In this document: positions 27,059 to 35,905 of the stretch, piece by piece
Layout of the letters: each line of letters starts with the position of its first letter
Numbering within the stretch: position 1 is the stretch's first letter
NCBI RefSeq assembly: GCF_000701265.1
Contig: NZ_KL370759.1
Coordinates: 655,631 to 719,630, forward strand
Reading direction: 5' to 3'
DNA from: Legionella wadsworthii DSM 21896 = ATCC 33877
GTDB lineage: Bacteria; Pseudomonadota; Gammaproteobacteria; Legionellales; Legionellaceae
Length of the DNA: 64,000 bases
Notes under the pieces: model-generated
The model's database searches: none
The model's input: only the letters and a program-made list of their open reading frames with translations
Told to the model about the DNA's origin: nothing
Position numbers and translations under genes: made by a program

Positions 27059-28369
27059 ATGAAAAAAATAATTTGGTCATTCTTTATGGCATGTATCTCT
27101 TTTTCTGCTTTCGCATCCGGCCTTAATAATGCTAATCCGGTCGATGCCATGTTGTTTATACAAAATCATAGTCCTGTTTTTTATTTGGCGGCTTTCTTCG
27201 GTCTTGGAATTTTATTGGCATTTACTCCTTGTGTATTACCGATGGTACCCATTCTTTCGAGTATCATCACAGGACAGGGATCCAGTAATGGGCGCAAAGC
27301 TTTTAAATTATCCTTAGGATATGTCTTGGGAATGGCAAGCACTTATGCTATTGCAGGAATGATGGCTGCATGGTTTGGTTCCACAATACAAACATTAATG
27401 CAGCAACCCATTATTATAGGAGGATTTAGTATTGTATTTTCGCTCATGGCTTTATGGTTATTGGGTGTTTTTGAATTGCGCACTCCCGCCTTTAAAGCAT
27501 TAGGCTCGAAATCTGTCCGTCAGCACGGGGTTGTCTCAGCAATTTTAATGGGTGTTTTATCCACTCTGATTGTATCCCCATGTGTCACCGCACCACTGAT
27601 TGGTATTTTAACCTTCATCGCGCAAAGCAAACAGGTCGTCCAAGGAGGCCTGTTGCTGTTTGTATTGGCTTTAGGAATGGGACTTCCTTTACTGCTCGTA
27701 GGGGCAGGATTGGACCGATTTTTACCTAAATCAGGTTCTTGGATGATTCGCATCAAGCAAATATTTGCCATAATGATGTTCGCAATGGCTGTTTGGTTAT
27801 TAAGCCGAGTGGCACCTGCATTTTGGATCAGTGTACTGTGGATGCTGGTTTTAGTTTTGGCGGCATGGGTTTTTGGCGCTTTTCGTCAGGAGCATCATTT
27901 GAGCGGAAAATTGTTACAAGGAGTGGCGCTTTTATCGATGATGGGAGCGGGGGCTATGGCATATCAAGCCTTCATTCCTACTGATGTAAATCATACAGTA
28001 TTAAAAGCACCCTTTATTAAAATTCATAGTCTTGAGGCGTTGAATTCTACTCTTGCTGAAGCCAAAGCAAAAAATCAACGAGTATTTATTGAATTTTTTG
28101 CTGGGTGGTGTAGTGATTGCCAAGCTATGGACAAACATGTTTTTAATCAACCAGAAGTCATTGAGGCGATGAAAGGTTCAATCAATCTTCGGGTGGATAT
28201 TAGTAAAAAAACTGATGCTGTAGTTAAAATGCGTGAAGCATTTCATGTTTATGGTATCCCAACAATGTTTTTTTATGATCGTCAGGGGAAACAGCTGACC
28301 GGTTTAAGTTCCGCTGGTCAAATATCTAAAGAAAAAACATTGGCGCTGTTTGCAGAATTTAACAAATAA
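27059..28369 (+). CDS. dsbD: Short DsbD-type thiol:disulfide interchange protein
   Basis: Carries electrons from cytosolic thioredoxin across the inner membrane to periplasmic disulfide partners. After a signal sequence comes the eight-helix CcdA-like core with its redox cysteines Cys58 (TPCVLPM) and Cys175 (SPCVTAP). A periplasmic thioredoxin-like domain with WCSDC (Cys351, Cys354) follows at about residue 320. At 436 aa it lacks the N-terminal DsbD-alpha domain of the 565 aa E. coli protein, so electrons must pass directly from the thioredoxin-like domain to partners. Legionella is known to have more than one DsbD. Confidence 0.88.
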   Translation: MKKIIWSFFMACISFSAFASGLNNANPVDAMLFIQNHSPVFYLAAFFGLGILLAFTPCVLPMVPILSSIITGQGSSNGRKAFKLSLGYVLGMASTYAIAGMMAAWFGSTIQTLMQQPIIIGGFSIVFSLMALWLLGVFELRTPAFKALGSKSVRQHGVVSAILMGVLSTLIVSPCVTAPLIGILTFIAQSKQVVQGGLLLFVLALGMGLPLLLVGAGLDRFLPKSGSWMIRIKQIFAIMMFAMAVWLLSRVAPAFWISVLWMLVLVLAAWVFGAFRQEHHLSGKLLQGVALLSMMGAGAMAYQAFIPTDVNHTVLKAPFIKIHSLEALNSTLAEAKAKNQRVFIEFFAGWCSDCQAMDKHVFNQPEVIEAMKGSINLRVDISKKTDAVVKMREAFHVYGIPTMFFYDRQGKQLTGLSSAGQISKEKTLALFAEFNK

Positions 28370-28410
28370 GTAATTCTTACGAAAACATTGAAACGGATAA
28401 CCTGATAATG

Positions 28411-28454
28411 AAACCAACCCAGGATTTTTGCAATACAAGATCCTGGATTGGTTT
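28411..28454. terminator. Hairpin terminator after dsbD
   Basis: Two 15-base arms (28411-28425 and 28440-28454, AAACCAACCCAGGAT and its near complement) enclose a 14-base loop. No long U-tract follows, but it is the strongest hairpin between dsbD and the siderophore operon. Confidence 0.6.
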
Positions 28455-28687
28455 CCTTCCTCAGCCCTGAGACTTTCAAATAAAGAGTAGGAATGGGCAT
28501 TACGACATCGCCTAAGCCTTATTTAACGACACAATTTTAATATTTTATGGATTATGAGTATCTTTTTGAGAATGTCGCTACCTGTTGAAACCAATCAATC
28601 ATTGGATCCTCTGTGCAGATGAATAACTTTTGCATGACAACTCATTAAAAACGTTTCATTTAAAAAATACTCTCGAAATAAATTGCA

Positions 28688-28734
28688 AATGAGAATTATT
28701 ATCGTTTATATTGTTAATGATAATGATTCTCATT
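28688..28734 (+). promoter_or_regulatory. Two Fur boxes upstream of lbtA
   Basis: AATGAGAATTATTATCGTT (28688-28706) and AATGATAATGATTCTCATT (28716-28734) both match the 19 bp Fur consensus closely. They lie about 80-120 bases before the lbtA start, so the operon should be repressed by Fur-Fe(II) and induced by iron starvation. Confidence 0.85.
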
Positions 28735-28810
28735 AACTTGCGAATTCATTTAAATCAATAAAAGCTTTCTATTTACGTTGCCATGTTGAAGACAACAAAA
28801 GGGGTAAATA

Positions 28811-30544
28811 ATGATTTTCTCGAATTCAATTTCTAATAAACTAAGTGACCAATTAAGTTCTTTATTATTCGAAATGGATTTTTCCGTGACACCCAAACAA
28901 ATGAAACGCTTTCTGCTGGATTCATATAAGCAGTGTTTTTATCGTTTACAGAGAGCGGCTATTGCGGAAGGATTAATTCATTCTCATATAAACAGTCAAT
29001 CCATTGATTCCTATCTTGCTCTCCTACAATTACATTCTAAAACCACTAAAAATAATTTTAAAAATTGGCATTTATTACAGGAAGAATTAAATGAAAGTAT
29101 TGCCAATCAAGCTATGGCACTTGCCTATCAACATCAATGGCATAAAAAAATTAAGCAAAAGGCGAAATCATATACAAGTTTATGGTCCTGGTTAATTGAC
29201 CAATTTGAGCAGCAAAACATGCTTGGTTTTTTAGAGCAATGGGGTTGTATGGGACATCCTTCTCATCCTAACTTTCGTGCCAAGATAGGTTTTAACCGTA
29301 AAGAAGTGGCGATTTATTCTCCTGAGTTCAATACTGAGGTGAATGTAATTTGGGCGGCAATTCATCACTCATTGGCCTTTACATCCGCTTCCAAATCTGT
29401 ATTTCATTGGCTTTTTAGCAATCATTTTACAAAAGAATACAATTTGTGGCGTGAATCTTTAACAATAAAAAAATTGAAATTTGATGAGTATTACCCGCTA
29501 CCTATTCATCCTTGGCAATGGACTCATAAATTACAGGCACTTTCAAAAAGTTTTGCGAGGGACCAGTTTATACTAAATCCAGTGTATCAAAAAACGAAAC
29601 CTTCGATGTCATTTCGAACCATGATGCCGCTGGCAAAGCATAGTCCTCATTTAAAATTGGCTGTTGGTGTTCATACGACTTCATCTATGCGTACTGTTTC
29701 TCCGGCATCAGTATGTAATTCGTCTCACTTATCACAATGGCTTAATGAGCTGCTTGCACAAAATCAATTTTACAAAGGACGATTATTTTTAGCGCGTGAT
29801 TTGGCTGGCATTCATGCTTTGCATCCTTCAATTTCCAATGAGGAGAAGAAGCATTTTGGTCTCATTATTCGTGAAAACCCGTTACAATGGATAAGATTAA
29901 ACCAAAAAATTGTTCCCCTGGCTGCTTTATTTAAACGCTCCCCTGTAAGTCAACGTTTTTTATTAAGCGAAATCATTGAGCATAGCCAGAGTAATCCAGT
30001 CAGTTTTTTTAGAGAATATTGTCAATGTGTTTTGAAAAGTCAGTTACATTTGTTGCTATGTTATGGGATAGCATTAGAGGCACACCAACAAAATACTCTG
30101 ATTATCTTTCAAGCAAATCATCCATCAGGAGTTATCCTAAGGGATTTGGGAGGTATTAAGATTTGTAGCCACCCTTTCTACGACAAAGTAGATAAACCCA
30201 CGCTACATCCAGACTCAACCATAATCTGTAAGGAACTAAGTGAATTATCCAATAAATTCATACATGGCAATTTATTAAGTAATTTGGCTTATGTTATTGA
30301 TTGCTTGACGGTGGATTATAAACTTTCTAAGACCATGCTCTGGCAAAGTGCAAGACAAATTGTGAATGATTCTTTAGAAGTTTTTCGTGCAGAAACAGAT
30401 CCCAGAATTCATCATTGGCACCGAAAACAATTGTTATTTGAGCCATGGCAACAAAAATGTTTGCTCTCCATGCGACTGCATGAAAATCAAAATGAAGATT
30501 TATTTTCTAAAATAAAAAATCCTTTGAGTAAGACCTATGCCTAG
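28811..30544 (+). CDS. lbtA: LbtA-like NIS siderophore synthetase (IucA/IucC family)
   Basis: ATP-dependent, NRPS-independent siderophore synthetase that condenses citrate with an amine; LbtA is needed for legiobactin, which is rhizoferrin. Family marks are GHPSHPNFRAKIGF, the LPIHPWQW motif, SFRTMMPL and the C-terminal FerrIC-like region with GVILRDLGG. The 577 aa length is normal. The gene starts an operon under two Fur boxes and overlaps lbtB by 8 bp. The exact product in this strain is inferred from the lbtABC gene order. Confidence 0.88.
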   Translation: MIFSNSISNKLSDQLSSLLFEMDFSVTPKQMKRFLLDSYKQCFYRLQRAAIAEGLIHSHINSQSIDSYLALLQLHSKTTKNNFKNWHLLQEELNESIANQAMALAYQHQWHKKIKQKAKSYTSLWSWLIDQFEQQNMLGFLEQWGCMGHPSHPNFRAKIGFNRKEVAIYSPEFNTEVNVIWAAIHHSLAFTSASKSVFHWLFSNHFTKEYNLWRESLTIKKLKFDEYYPLPIHPWQWTHKLQALSKSFARDQFILNPVYQKTKPSMSFRTMMPLAKHSPHLKLAVGVHTTSSMRTVSPASVCNSSHLSQWLNELLAQNQFYKGRLFLARDLAGIHALHPSISNEEKKHFGLIIRENPLQWIRLNQKIVPLAALFKRSPVSQRFLLSEIIEHSQSNPVSFFREYCQCVLKSQLHLLLCYGIALEAHQQNTLIIFQANHPSGVILRDLGGIKICSHPFYDKVDKPTLHPDSTIICKELSELSNKFIHGNLLSNLAYVIDCLTVDYKLSKTMLWQSARQIVNDSLEVFRAETDPRIHHWHRKQLLFEPWQQKCLLSMRLHENQNEDLFSKIKNPLSKTYA

Positions 30545-31742
30545 ATCAATCCAATGGTTTCTTTTTTTAAGTCAATTCTTTATTATTTTGGCTTTAGAAA
30601 TGACGAACCCATTTTTGTCTTTGCTGATTGCAAACCAAAACGAGGTTGTGCCTCAAAATGCAGTATTTTACAGTATGCTCGGTTTGGTACTTCCTATGCT
30701 TGCTCAAATCCTTATGGCGCCGATTTGGGGTAGGGCAGCAGATTATTATGGGTATAAACCTATGTTGATGCGTGCAGCCTGGGCTTTAGTATTCACTCAA
30801 TTGGCCATGATGTTTGTCCATTCCTTAATATGGATTTTAATTATCCGGATTCTACAAGGGGCTTTTGCGGGCTTTATTGTTTCCATGCAAACTTATTCAT
30901 TAAGCCTTTGTGAATGGCACAATAAAAGCAGGCAATTGGCTCGATTACAATCCGCTAAAGCAATTGCTACGACAATCGCTGGATTCATAGGCGGAGTTGT
31001 TCTGAGTTTAACCAATTATAGAGGGTTATACGGAATCTCAATGTTTATATGCTTCTTTATATCTCTCACAATGCAGTGTTTATTGCCCTCTGTACAAGGA
31101 AATATGAAAAGCAAATCAGAAAAAACATTACCTGTGAGTGCTAGCCCCGTTTACTTTCTTTGCTTTTTAATTACCTTCACTCAGATCATTAAATTTTTAC
31201 CCGATCCAGGATTTACCCTATTTGTTCAGGATTCTTTGTCAGAAAATTTAGTCCTAATCGGTTTACTTTATTCATTTCCAGCTGTTGGCATGCTCTTAAG
31301 TTCGGAATTATGCGGACGGCAGTTTGATAAAATTCGCTCAAATTCTGGATTAGTCCAACGCTATCTGGTGCGATACAGTTTATTAGGTTTTATTCTTATG
31401 CTAGGCCAAGCAATGACAATGAACCTTTATCTCTTTGCTTGTTTACGTATTCTTTGGGGTATTGTTCTAGCTGCATTATTGCCTGCTTTGTATGCACTTT
31501 TAAGTGATCGTTATTCCTTACCTGGTTATGCACTCGGTTTGGCTCATTCTTTTGCTAAATTGGGGAATCTTCTCGGCCTGGTTTTAGGTGGTTTGCTGAT
31601 TAATTTTCTGCCTTTCAATGGCCTTTTTCTCATTATTGCTTTTTTTTATGTTTTGTTTGCGGGGATTTCCTGGAAGTTTTATTGGCTTTTTGTACCACCA
31701 AAACAACAACAAATTTCCACACTACATTTCAGTAAAATATGA
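30537..31742 (+). CDS. lbtB: LbtB-like MFS siderophore exporter
   Basis: A 401 aa inner-membrane major facilitator protein with about 12 membrane segments. The motif A region is PIWGRAADYYGYKPML. Its position directly after the synthetase, with coding overlap at both ends, matches lbtB, which exports legiobactin in L. pneumophila. The direction of transport is taken from that precedent. Translation is coupled to lbtA and lbtC: it overlaps the first by 8 bp and the second by 4 bp. Confidence 0.82.
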   Translation: MPRSIQWFLFLSQFFIILALEMTNPFLSLLIANQNEVVPQNAVFYSMLGLVLPMLAQILMAPIWGRAADYYGYKPMLMRAAWALVFTQLAMMFVHSLIWILIIRILQGAFAGFIVSMQTYSLSLCEWHNKSRQLARLQSAKAIATTIAGFIGGVVLSLTNYRGLYGISMFICFFISLTMQCLLPSVQGNMKSKSEKTLPVSASPVYFLCFLITFTQIIKFLPDPGFTLFVQDSLSENLVLIGLLYSFPAVGMLLSSELCGRQFDKIRSNSGLVQRYLVRYSLLGFILMLGQAMTMNLYLFACLRILWGIVLAALLPALYALLSDRYSLPGYALGLAHSFAKLGNLLGLVLGGLLINFLPFNGLFLIIAFFYVLFAGISWKFYWLFVPPKQQQISTLHFSKI

Positions 31743-32938
31743 AGAATCAATCTTACATACTGATCTTAGCGACTTGGTTTTTGGGTAATTTGGATATTCA
31801 TTTTTTTACCCCCGCTTTACCCAAGATTGCTGGATTTTTTGCTGTGAAACAGAATATAGCCCAATTAAGCATTAGTCTTTTTTTACTGGGAAAAGCGATT
31901 AGTATGATTCTTTGGGGAATCCTCTCTGAATATTTTGGTAGAAAACCAATTTATATTGGCGGATTATTTTTGTTCATCCTCTCTAATTTTTTTGCTGCTT
32001 TAAGTACCTCCATTCTGATCTTACTGATTTTTAGATTTCTTCAAGGATGCGCAGTGGGGGCAACAATACTTATGGGTAGGGCGATGATCAATGATACGCA
32101 AGATGAGCAAAGAGCAACCCGATCCTTCGCTTGTTTTTTTACATTGGGTGGTTTTTTTATTTGTTTTTTACCTTTTTTAGGGGGACTCCTAAATAGCTAT
32201 TGGAGTTGGCAAACTGCCTGTATAATCGTTGCAGCTTATGCTTTGCTGCTATTGCCTTTAAGTGTTTGTATCAAAGAAACCAAATCTCCTCATATTTATC
32301 GATTAAATAAATACATGCTCATTAGTGTTTTTCGACATCCGATTTTTATAGGTTATCTCTTAATATCCGCACTGATGATGGCGGGAGAATCGGCTTTTAA
32401 TACTTCTGCTTCATTTATTTTGATCCAAAACAGCCATTGGACTTTCATTCAATATGGTTTTGCCAAAACGGGTATGGCCGTGATGCATTTAGTGGGAACA
32501 GCATGCTGTGGATTATTGGTTCAATATTGCTCAAGCAGGAAGTTGGTCGCGTGTGGTGTTTATATTTTTGCATTTTCTGCGACTCTCATGTTCCTATTTA
32601 ATATTTTCTTTAATGCACTTAATCTTAATTTTATAATTCCCATGATGATCTATTATTTTGGGACGGGGTTTATTGTTGCGAGTGCTACTTCAGCTGTTGT
32701 ACGACCTTTCCCGAAACAAATGGCCTTTACCCTGGCGTTAACTCTATTTTTCCAATTCAACTGTTCTGCTTTATTTAGCTTTATTGCAGGCGCCCTCGGT
32801 ATAGTAGATACGCAATCATTTATGTATCTACTTTGTTTTATCAGTTTAGTTAGCCTTATTGTTTTGAACAAACTAAAACATTTTGAAAGATTAGTATCAA
32901 GGTATAGCTCGAGCACCTGTTCAAAATTAAATTTATAA
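31739..32938 (+). CDS. lbtC: LbtC-like MFS siderophore importer
   Basis: A 399 aa inner-membrane major facilitator protein, distinct from its neighbour. Motif A is GILSEYFGRKPIYI, and the drug-transporter-like layout LRFLQGCAVGA (here FRFLQGCAVGA) follows in segment four. The equivalent L. pneumophila gene, lbtC, encodes an inner-membrane protein for uptake of the ferric siderophore. The matching outer-membrane receptor, LbtU, is not in this window. It overlaps lbtB by 4 bp and converges on the next gene, with five bases between the stops. Confidence 0.82.
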   Translation: MKNQSYILILATWFLGNLDIHFFTPALPKIAGFFAVKQNIAQLSISLFLLGKAISMILWGILSEYFGRKPIYIGGLFLFILSNFFAALSTSILILLIFRFLQGCAVGATILMGRAMINDTQDEQRATRSFACFFTLGGFFICFLPFLGGLLNSYWSWQTACIIVAAYALLLLPLSVCIKETKSPHIYRLNKYMLISVFRHPIFIGYLLISALMMAGESAFNTSASFILIQNSHWTFIQYGFAKTGMAVMHLVGTACCGLLVQYCSSRKLVACGVYIFAFSATLMFLFNIFFNALNLNFIIPMMIYYFGTGFIVASATSAVVRPFPKQMAFTLALTLFFQFNCSALFSFIAGALGIVDTQSFMYLLCFISLVSLIVLNKLKHFERLVSRYSSSTCSKLNL

Positions 32939-32943
32939 ATAAG

Positions 32944-33780
32944 TTAATGAGCTTTGCAATCACTGTCTTGGATATAGGATTCATCCATTTTTTTTAAAGA
33001 AGGTTCTTCTCTGATTAAAATTTCTTGTAACTGCTCAATCTTTTGTAATTTCTCTCGTAATCTATCCTTTGATGAGGAAAACACAAAACCCATAGCTTTT
33101 TCATCTGTAGAGATTTTATTGAACTCAAGGTCTGTTTTTATTCGTGCTAATTTTAGTATATTGTAGAGATGGACCATCATATCTTCCTGGTCAATAAAGG
33201 CCCTATAATCAATATTGGGAGTAATCTCAAAAAAACCTAGATCTCTAACCCAGGTACAGCGTTCACAAACCTTTTTTAAAAGAGCTTTCTTTTCTTCTAA
33301 AGGTAGTTTAACCATCTTAGTGAGTTTTAACAAATGCTTGGCATCAGAGAGTAATGCGAGAATGACTGGTTGATTCTGTTCCCATGTTTCTCTTTTGATA
33401 GAGGATAAAGAAAGTTCATAATTTCTGCAAATTGCTCGCACAGACCCGAGAATACGTTCATCATCAAATGGTTTTTTGTTATTTAAACCTCCAATAACCC
33501 AATACAGAAGAAATTGATATACCTGAGCTCCTTGTAACGCATCAAATTCTATTGGTTTTTGATGTAAACGTGGTGTTTTTAACTGTTCCAGAGTAAGTTT
33601 GAATTCCTCAGCATGGGGTTCAAATTGACTTTCATTAAATAAATATAAATGCCGCATACAAGTTGAAAGCTCAATTGGATTAATTTTTCGTTTAAATAGC
33701 TCAAGGGGACATTGTTCACCTTTAACTTTTTGATAATTATAAAGATGTAAAAGTCTTAATAAACTAAAATCAATGCGCAT
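32944..33780 (-). CDS. Unknown soluble helical protein
   Basis: An unrecognised 278 aa protein with no signal peptide or membrane segment. It is predicted mostly helical, with a hydrophobic stretch VYQFLLYWVIGGL near residue 95 and a Lys/Glu-rich C-terminal coiled coil (from SSSKDRLREKLQKIEQL). It ends in a polar tail with Asp, Ser and His. Its isolated position and Legionella-style composition allow an effector role, but nothing specific supports it. It converges on lbtC, so it is not part of the siderophore operon. Confidence 0.55.
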   Translation of the reverse strand: MRIDFSLLRLLHLYNYQKVKGEQCPLELFKRKINPIELSTCMRHLYLFNESQFEPHAEEFKLTLEQLKTPRLHQKPIEFDALQGAQVYQFLLYWVIGGLNNKKPFDDERILGSVRAICRNYELSLSSIKRETWEQNQPVILALLSDAKHLLKLTKMVKLPLEEKKALLKKVCERCTWVRDLGFFEITPNIDYRAFIDQEDMMVHLYNILKLARIKTDLEFNKISTDEKAMGFVFSSSKDRLREKLQKIEQLQEILIREEPSLKKMDESYIQDSDCKAH

Positions 33781-33953
33781 ATTTTAAATTCCTATATTTA
33801 ATTCAAAAAAAATAATTAAAATGCAGAATTAGTAAATAATAGTTACCATGGTTTTTTATATTACAAACAGAGGGCGATGAAATGCAATCTTTTTTATGTT
33901 GAGAAAATAAGAAATTTTTCTGCTAATAAACAGCAATCCAATGCAGTAGTGAT

Positions 33954-35609
33954 TTATCCATCCTGAGTCGTTGTTGAATCATTCACGATAAGTTTACCTT
34001 TCCAATTCGTTTTTTTCCTGATCATCAGACCTGAGGCATACAACACAATACCAGTGAGTATTAAAGATAATGTGCGGAGGATTGAAGGCGTTGAGGCTGC
34101 ATCGTAAAGTAATGCTTTACCCGCAGCAAAAAATAAAACGATAAGAACTGACTTTGCAATGTGAACATCTTTTCTAAAGGTGGAGACCCATAATATAACC
34201 AGAACATAGGCAAGCCATGATGAAGATACAGCCAAAGTGCTGTATTGATTGGTTAACTGATAGAGACTCATGATTGCAAGCAGGTGAGCAGCTGCTAATA
34301 AAACATAATAATACTCTTCTCTTTGAACCAATTCCTTACGATTTTTTATGAGTGGATACCAGATACTGGCATAAGAGATACAAGCGACTACAGACCAAGA
34401 GAATTCCTGTACATTAAGTAGATGTCCCAAAATACTTAAATATTCAATACCCAGAATAGCAGCTAGGGCCACGCAGGGTATCAAAGAGGGAATATTCTTT
34501 TGTATCGGTTTGATTTTATCCTGGAATAAAGTACAGGTAAAAACAATAAGTGGAAAAAGCCAGGGTCTTAGGCTTAAAGGCAAGAGACCAAGATAAATCG
34601 AATGAAAACAAACAAGTGTAACAAAAGTGAGCACGACATTACGACTATTAAAATGTCGGTCTGGAAACCATCTTTTAGCTGAATGATAAAGGCCAATCAA
34701 AAGAGCTGCTGAGGCCAAAGATACCCACGAAGCCACCGTTTGATCGATACGGCTGATGTAGTAATATTCCATTGCATAAAAAATTAATAAGACTGGAAAA
34801 AGGCTCCAGGACTCTTTTTCAGTTAAATGTTTTTGTGTCAATTGAGTATGAAATAGTGTACCTACGGAATAAATAAGAAAATTGAGCGCAAGCACTGTTG
34901 CAATTAAAATATCTTGATTTAGCTTAAGTCCTATGGCTGCGGTTATGGAAATAGCCAGGTAAGCTGAAATCATCGTTAAAGTGCGAGACTCTACCCATAT
35001 CGCAAGTGTGGCAAAATTCAATGAGCAAATGGTGAAGTAGTACAAAGAAAATATAGCATTGTTTTCTACACCTGCAACAATAGGCGCAATGTAAGCGCCT
35101 ATTGTTGCTACAATAGCGTAAATATCATGTTTAAATCGCAGATAGAACCAGACAGAAACTCCTGAAACAATAGTAGAAATCGCAATCACAGTTTGAAATG
35201 AGATGAGTAAGTAGTATTGATATGCAGCAAAACAGGTTAAATATAGAATCGTAGCGCCCGCAGCGGGTAGAAAACAAGCATAGATTCTGTCTGAATTAGA
35301 AATAACTATTCCTGCTGTAAATAAGGCCATTCCTAACAATGTAGCAACCCCAAGTTGTTTTTCATGCGTTAACCATCCTGATTCTATGGATAACTTCACA
35401 ATAAAACATGCTGCAAGTATAAAACATACTGAAGCAACAAATCCCAGCCAATTTCCTGACATGGGTTTGGGCGAGGATTTAGCCAGATATTTTTTATTTT
35501 CTATTAATTGCTTTGATGATGGGGGTACGGCAATGCCATTAATTCGTTCAATTATGGACACTCGTGCTTCAAGCGTTTGTAGATTTTTTTCAACATCAAC
35601 TGATTTCAA
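33954..35609 (-). CDS. DUF2339-like polytopic membrane protein
   Basis: A 551 aa inner-membrane protein. The first 50 residues are soluble and helical (LQTLEARVSIIERI), followed by about 14-16 membrane segments from residue 55 to the end. This layout, and the short motif GNWLGFVASVCFILA with the later IGAYIAPI, resemble the DUF2339 family of predicted membrane proteins. The function of the family is unknown. The upstream gap to the antiporter gene, about 300 bases, probably contains its promoter. Confidence 0.7.
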   Translation of the reverse strand: MKSVDVEKNLQTLEARVSIIERINGIAVPPSSKQLIENKKYLAKSSPKPMSGNWLGFVASVCFILAACFIVKLSIESGWLTHEKQLGVATLLGMALFTAGIVISNSDRIYACFLPAAGATILYLTCFAAYQYYLLISFQTVIAISTIVSGVSVWFYLRFKHDIYAIVATIGAYIAPIVAGVENNAIFSLYYFTICSLNFATLAIWVESRTLTMISAYLAISITAAIGLKLNQDILIATVLALNFLIYSVGTLFHTQLTQKHLTEKESWSLFPVLLIFYAMEYYYISRIDQTVASWVSLASAALLIGLYHSAKRWFPDRHFNSRNVVLTFVTLVCFHSIYLGLLPLSLRPWLFPLIVFTCTLFQDKIKPIQKNIPSLIPCVALAAILGIEYLSILGHLLNVQEFSWSVVACISYASIWYPLIKNRKELVQREEYYYVLLAAAHLLAIMSLYQLTNQYSTLAVSSSWLAYVLVILWVSTFRKDVHIAKSVLIVLFFAAGKALLYDAASTPSILRTLSLILTGIVLYASGLMIRKKTNWKGKLIVNDSTTTQDG

Positions 35610-35905
35610 AGCATAACCCTATTTAACTAAATATGAGCAATTTTACACCATTTTGCATATTTATTTCGAGTGTTCTAGACAAATTTATAAAAAAATCTTT
35701 CCTATGGGTAATTGCTTCTCAATTATCTAAGATGCCATAGAAGAAAAGACAATTAAAATAATTCCTCTTTCAGCACCATTCAGGCTCTTTCTTAGATGAG
35801 AACATCTATATGACTCGCCCAAAATCAGCACCGCGTGTCATTATGATTATTTTATAGAATAATAGATTGATCTTCAGATACTGAAAAAGTTAACATGGAT
35901 TTAAA
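35610..35905. other. Intergenic region
   Basis: About 300 bases between two minus-strand genes. I see no gene; it must contain the promoter of the DUF2339-like gene and the end of the antiporter transcript, but no clear box or hairpin stands out. Confidence 0.4.
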
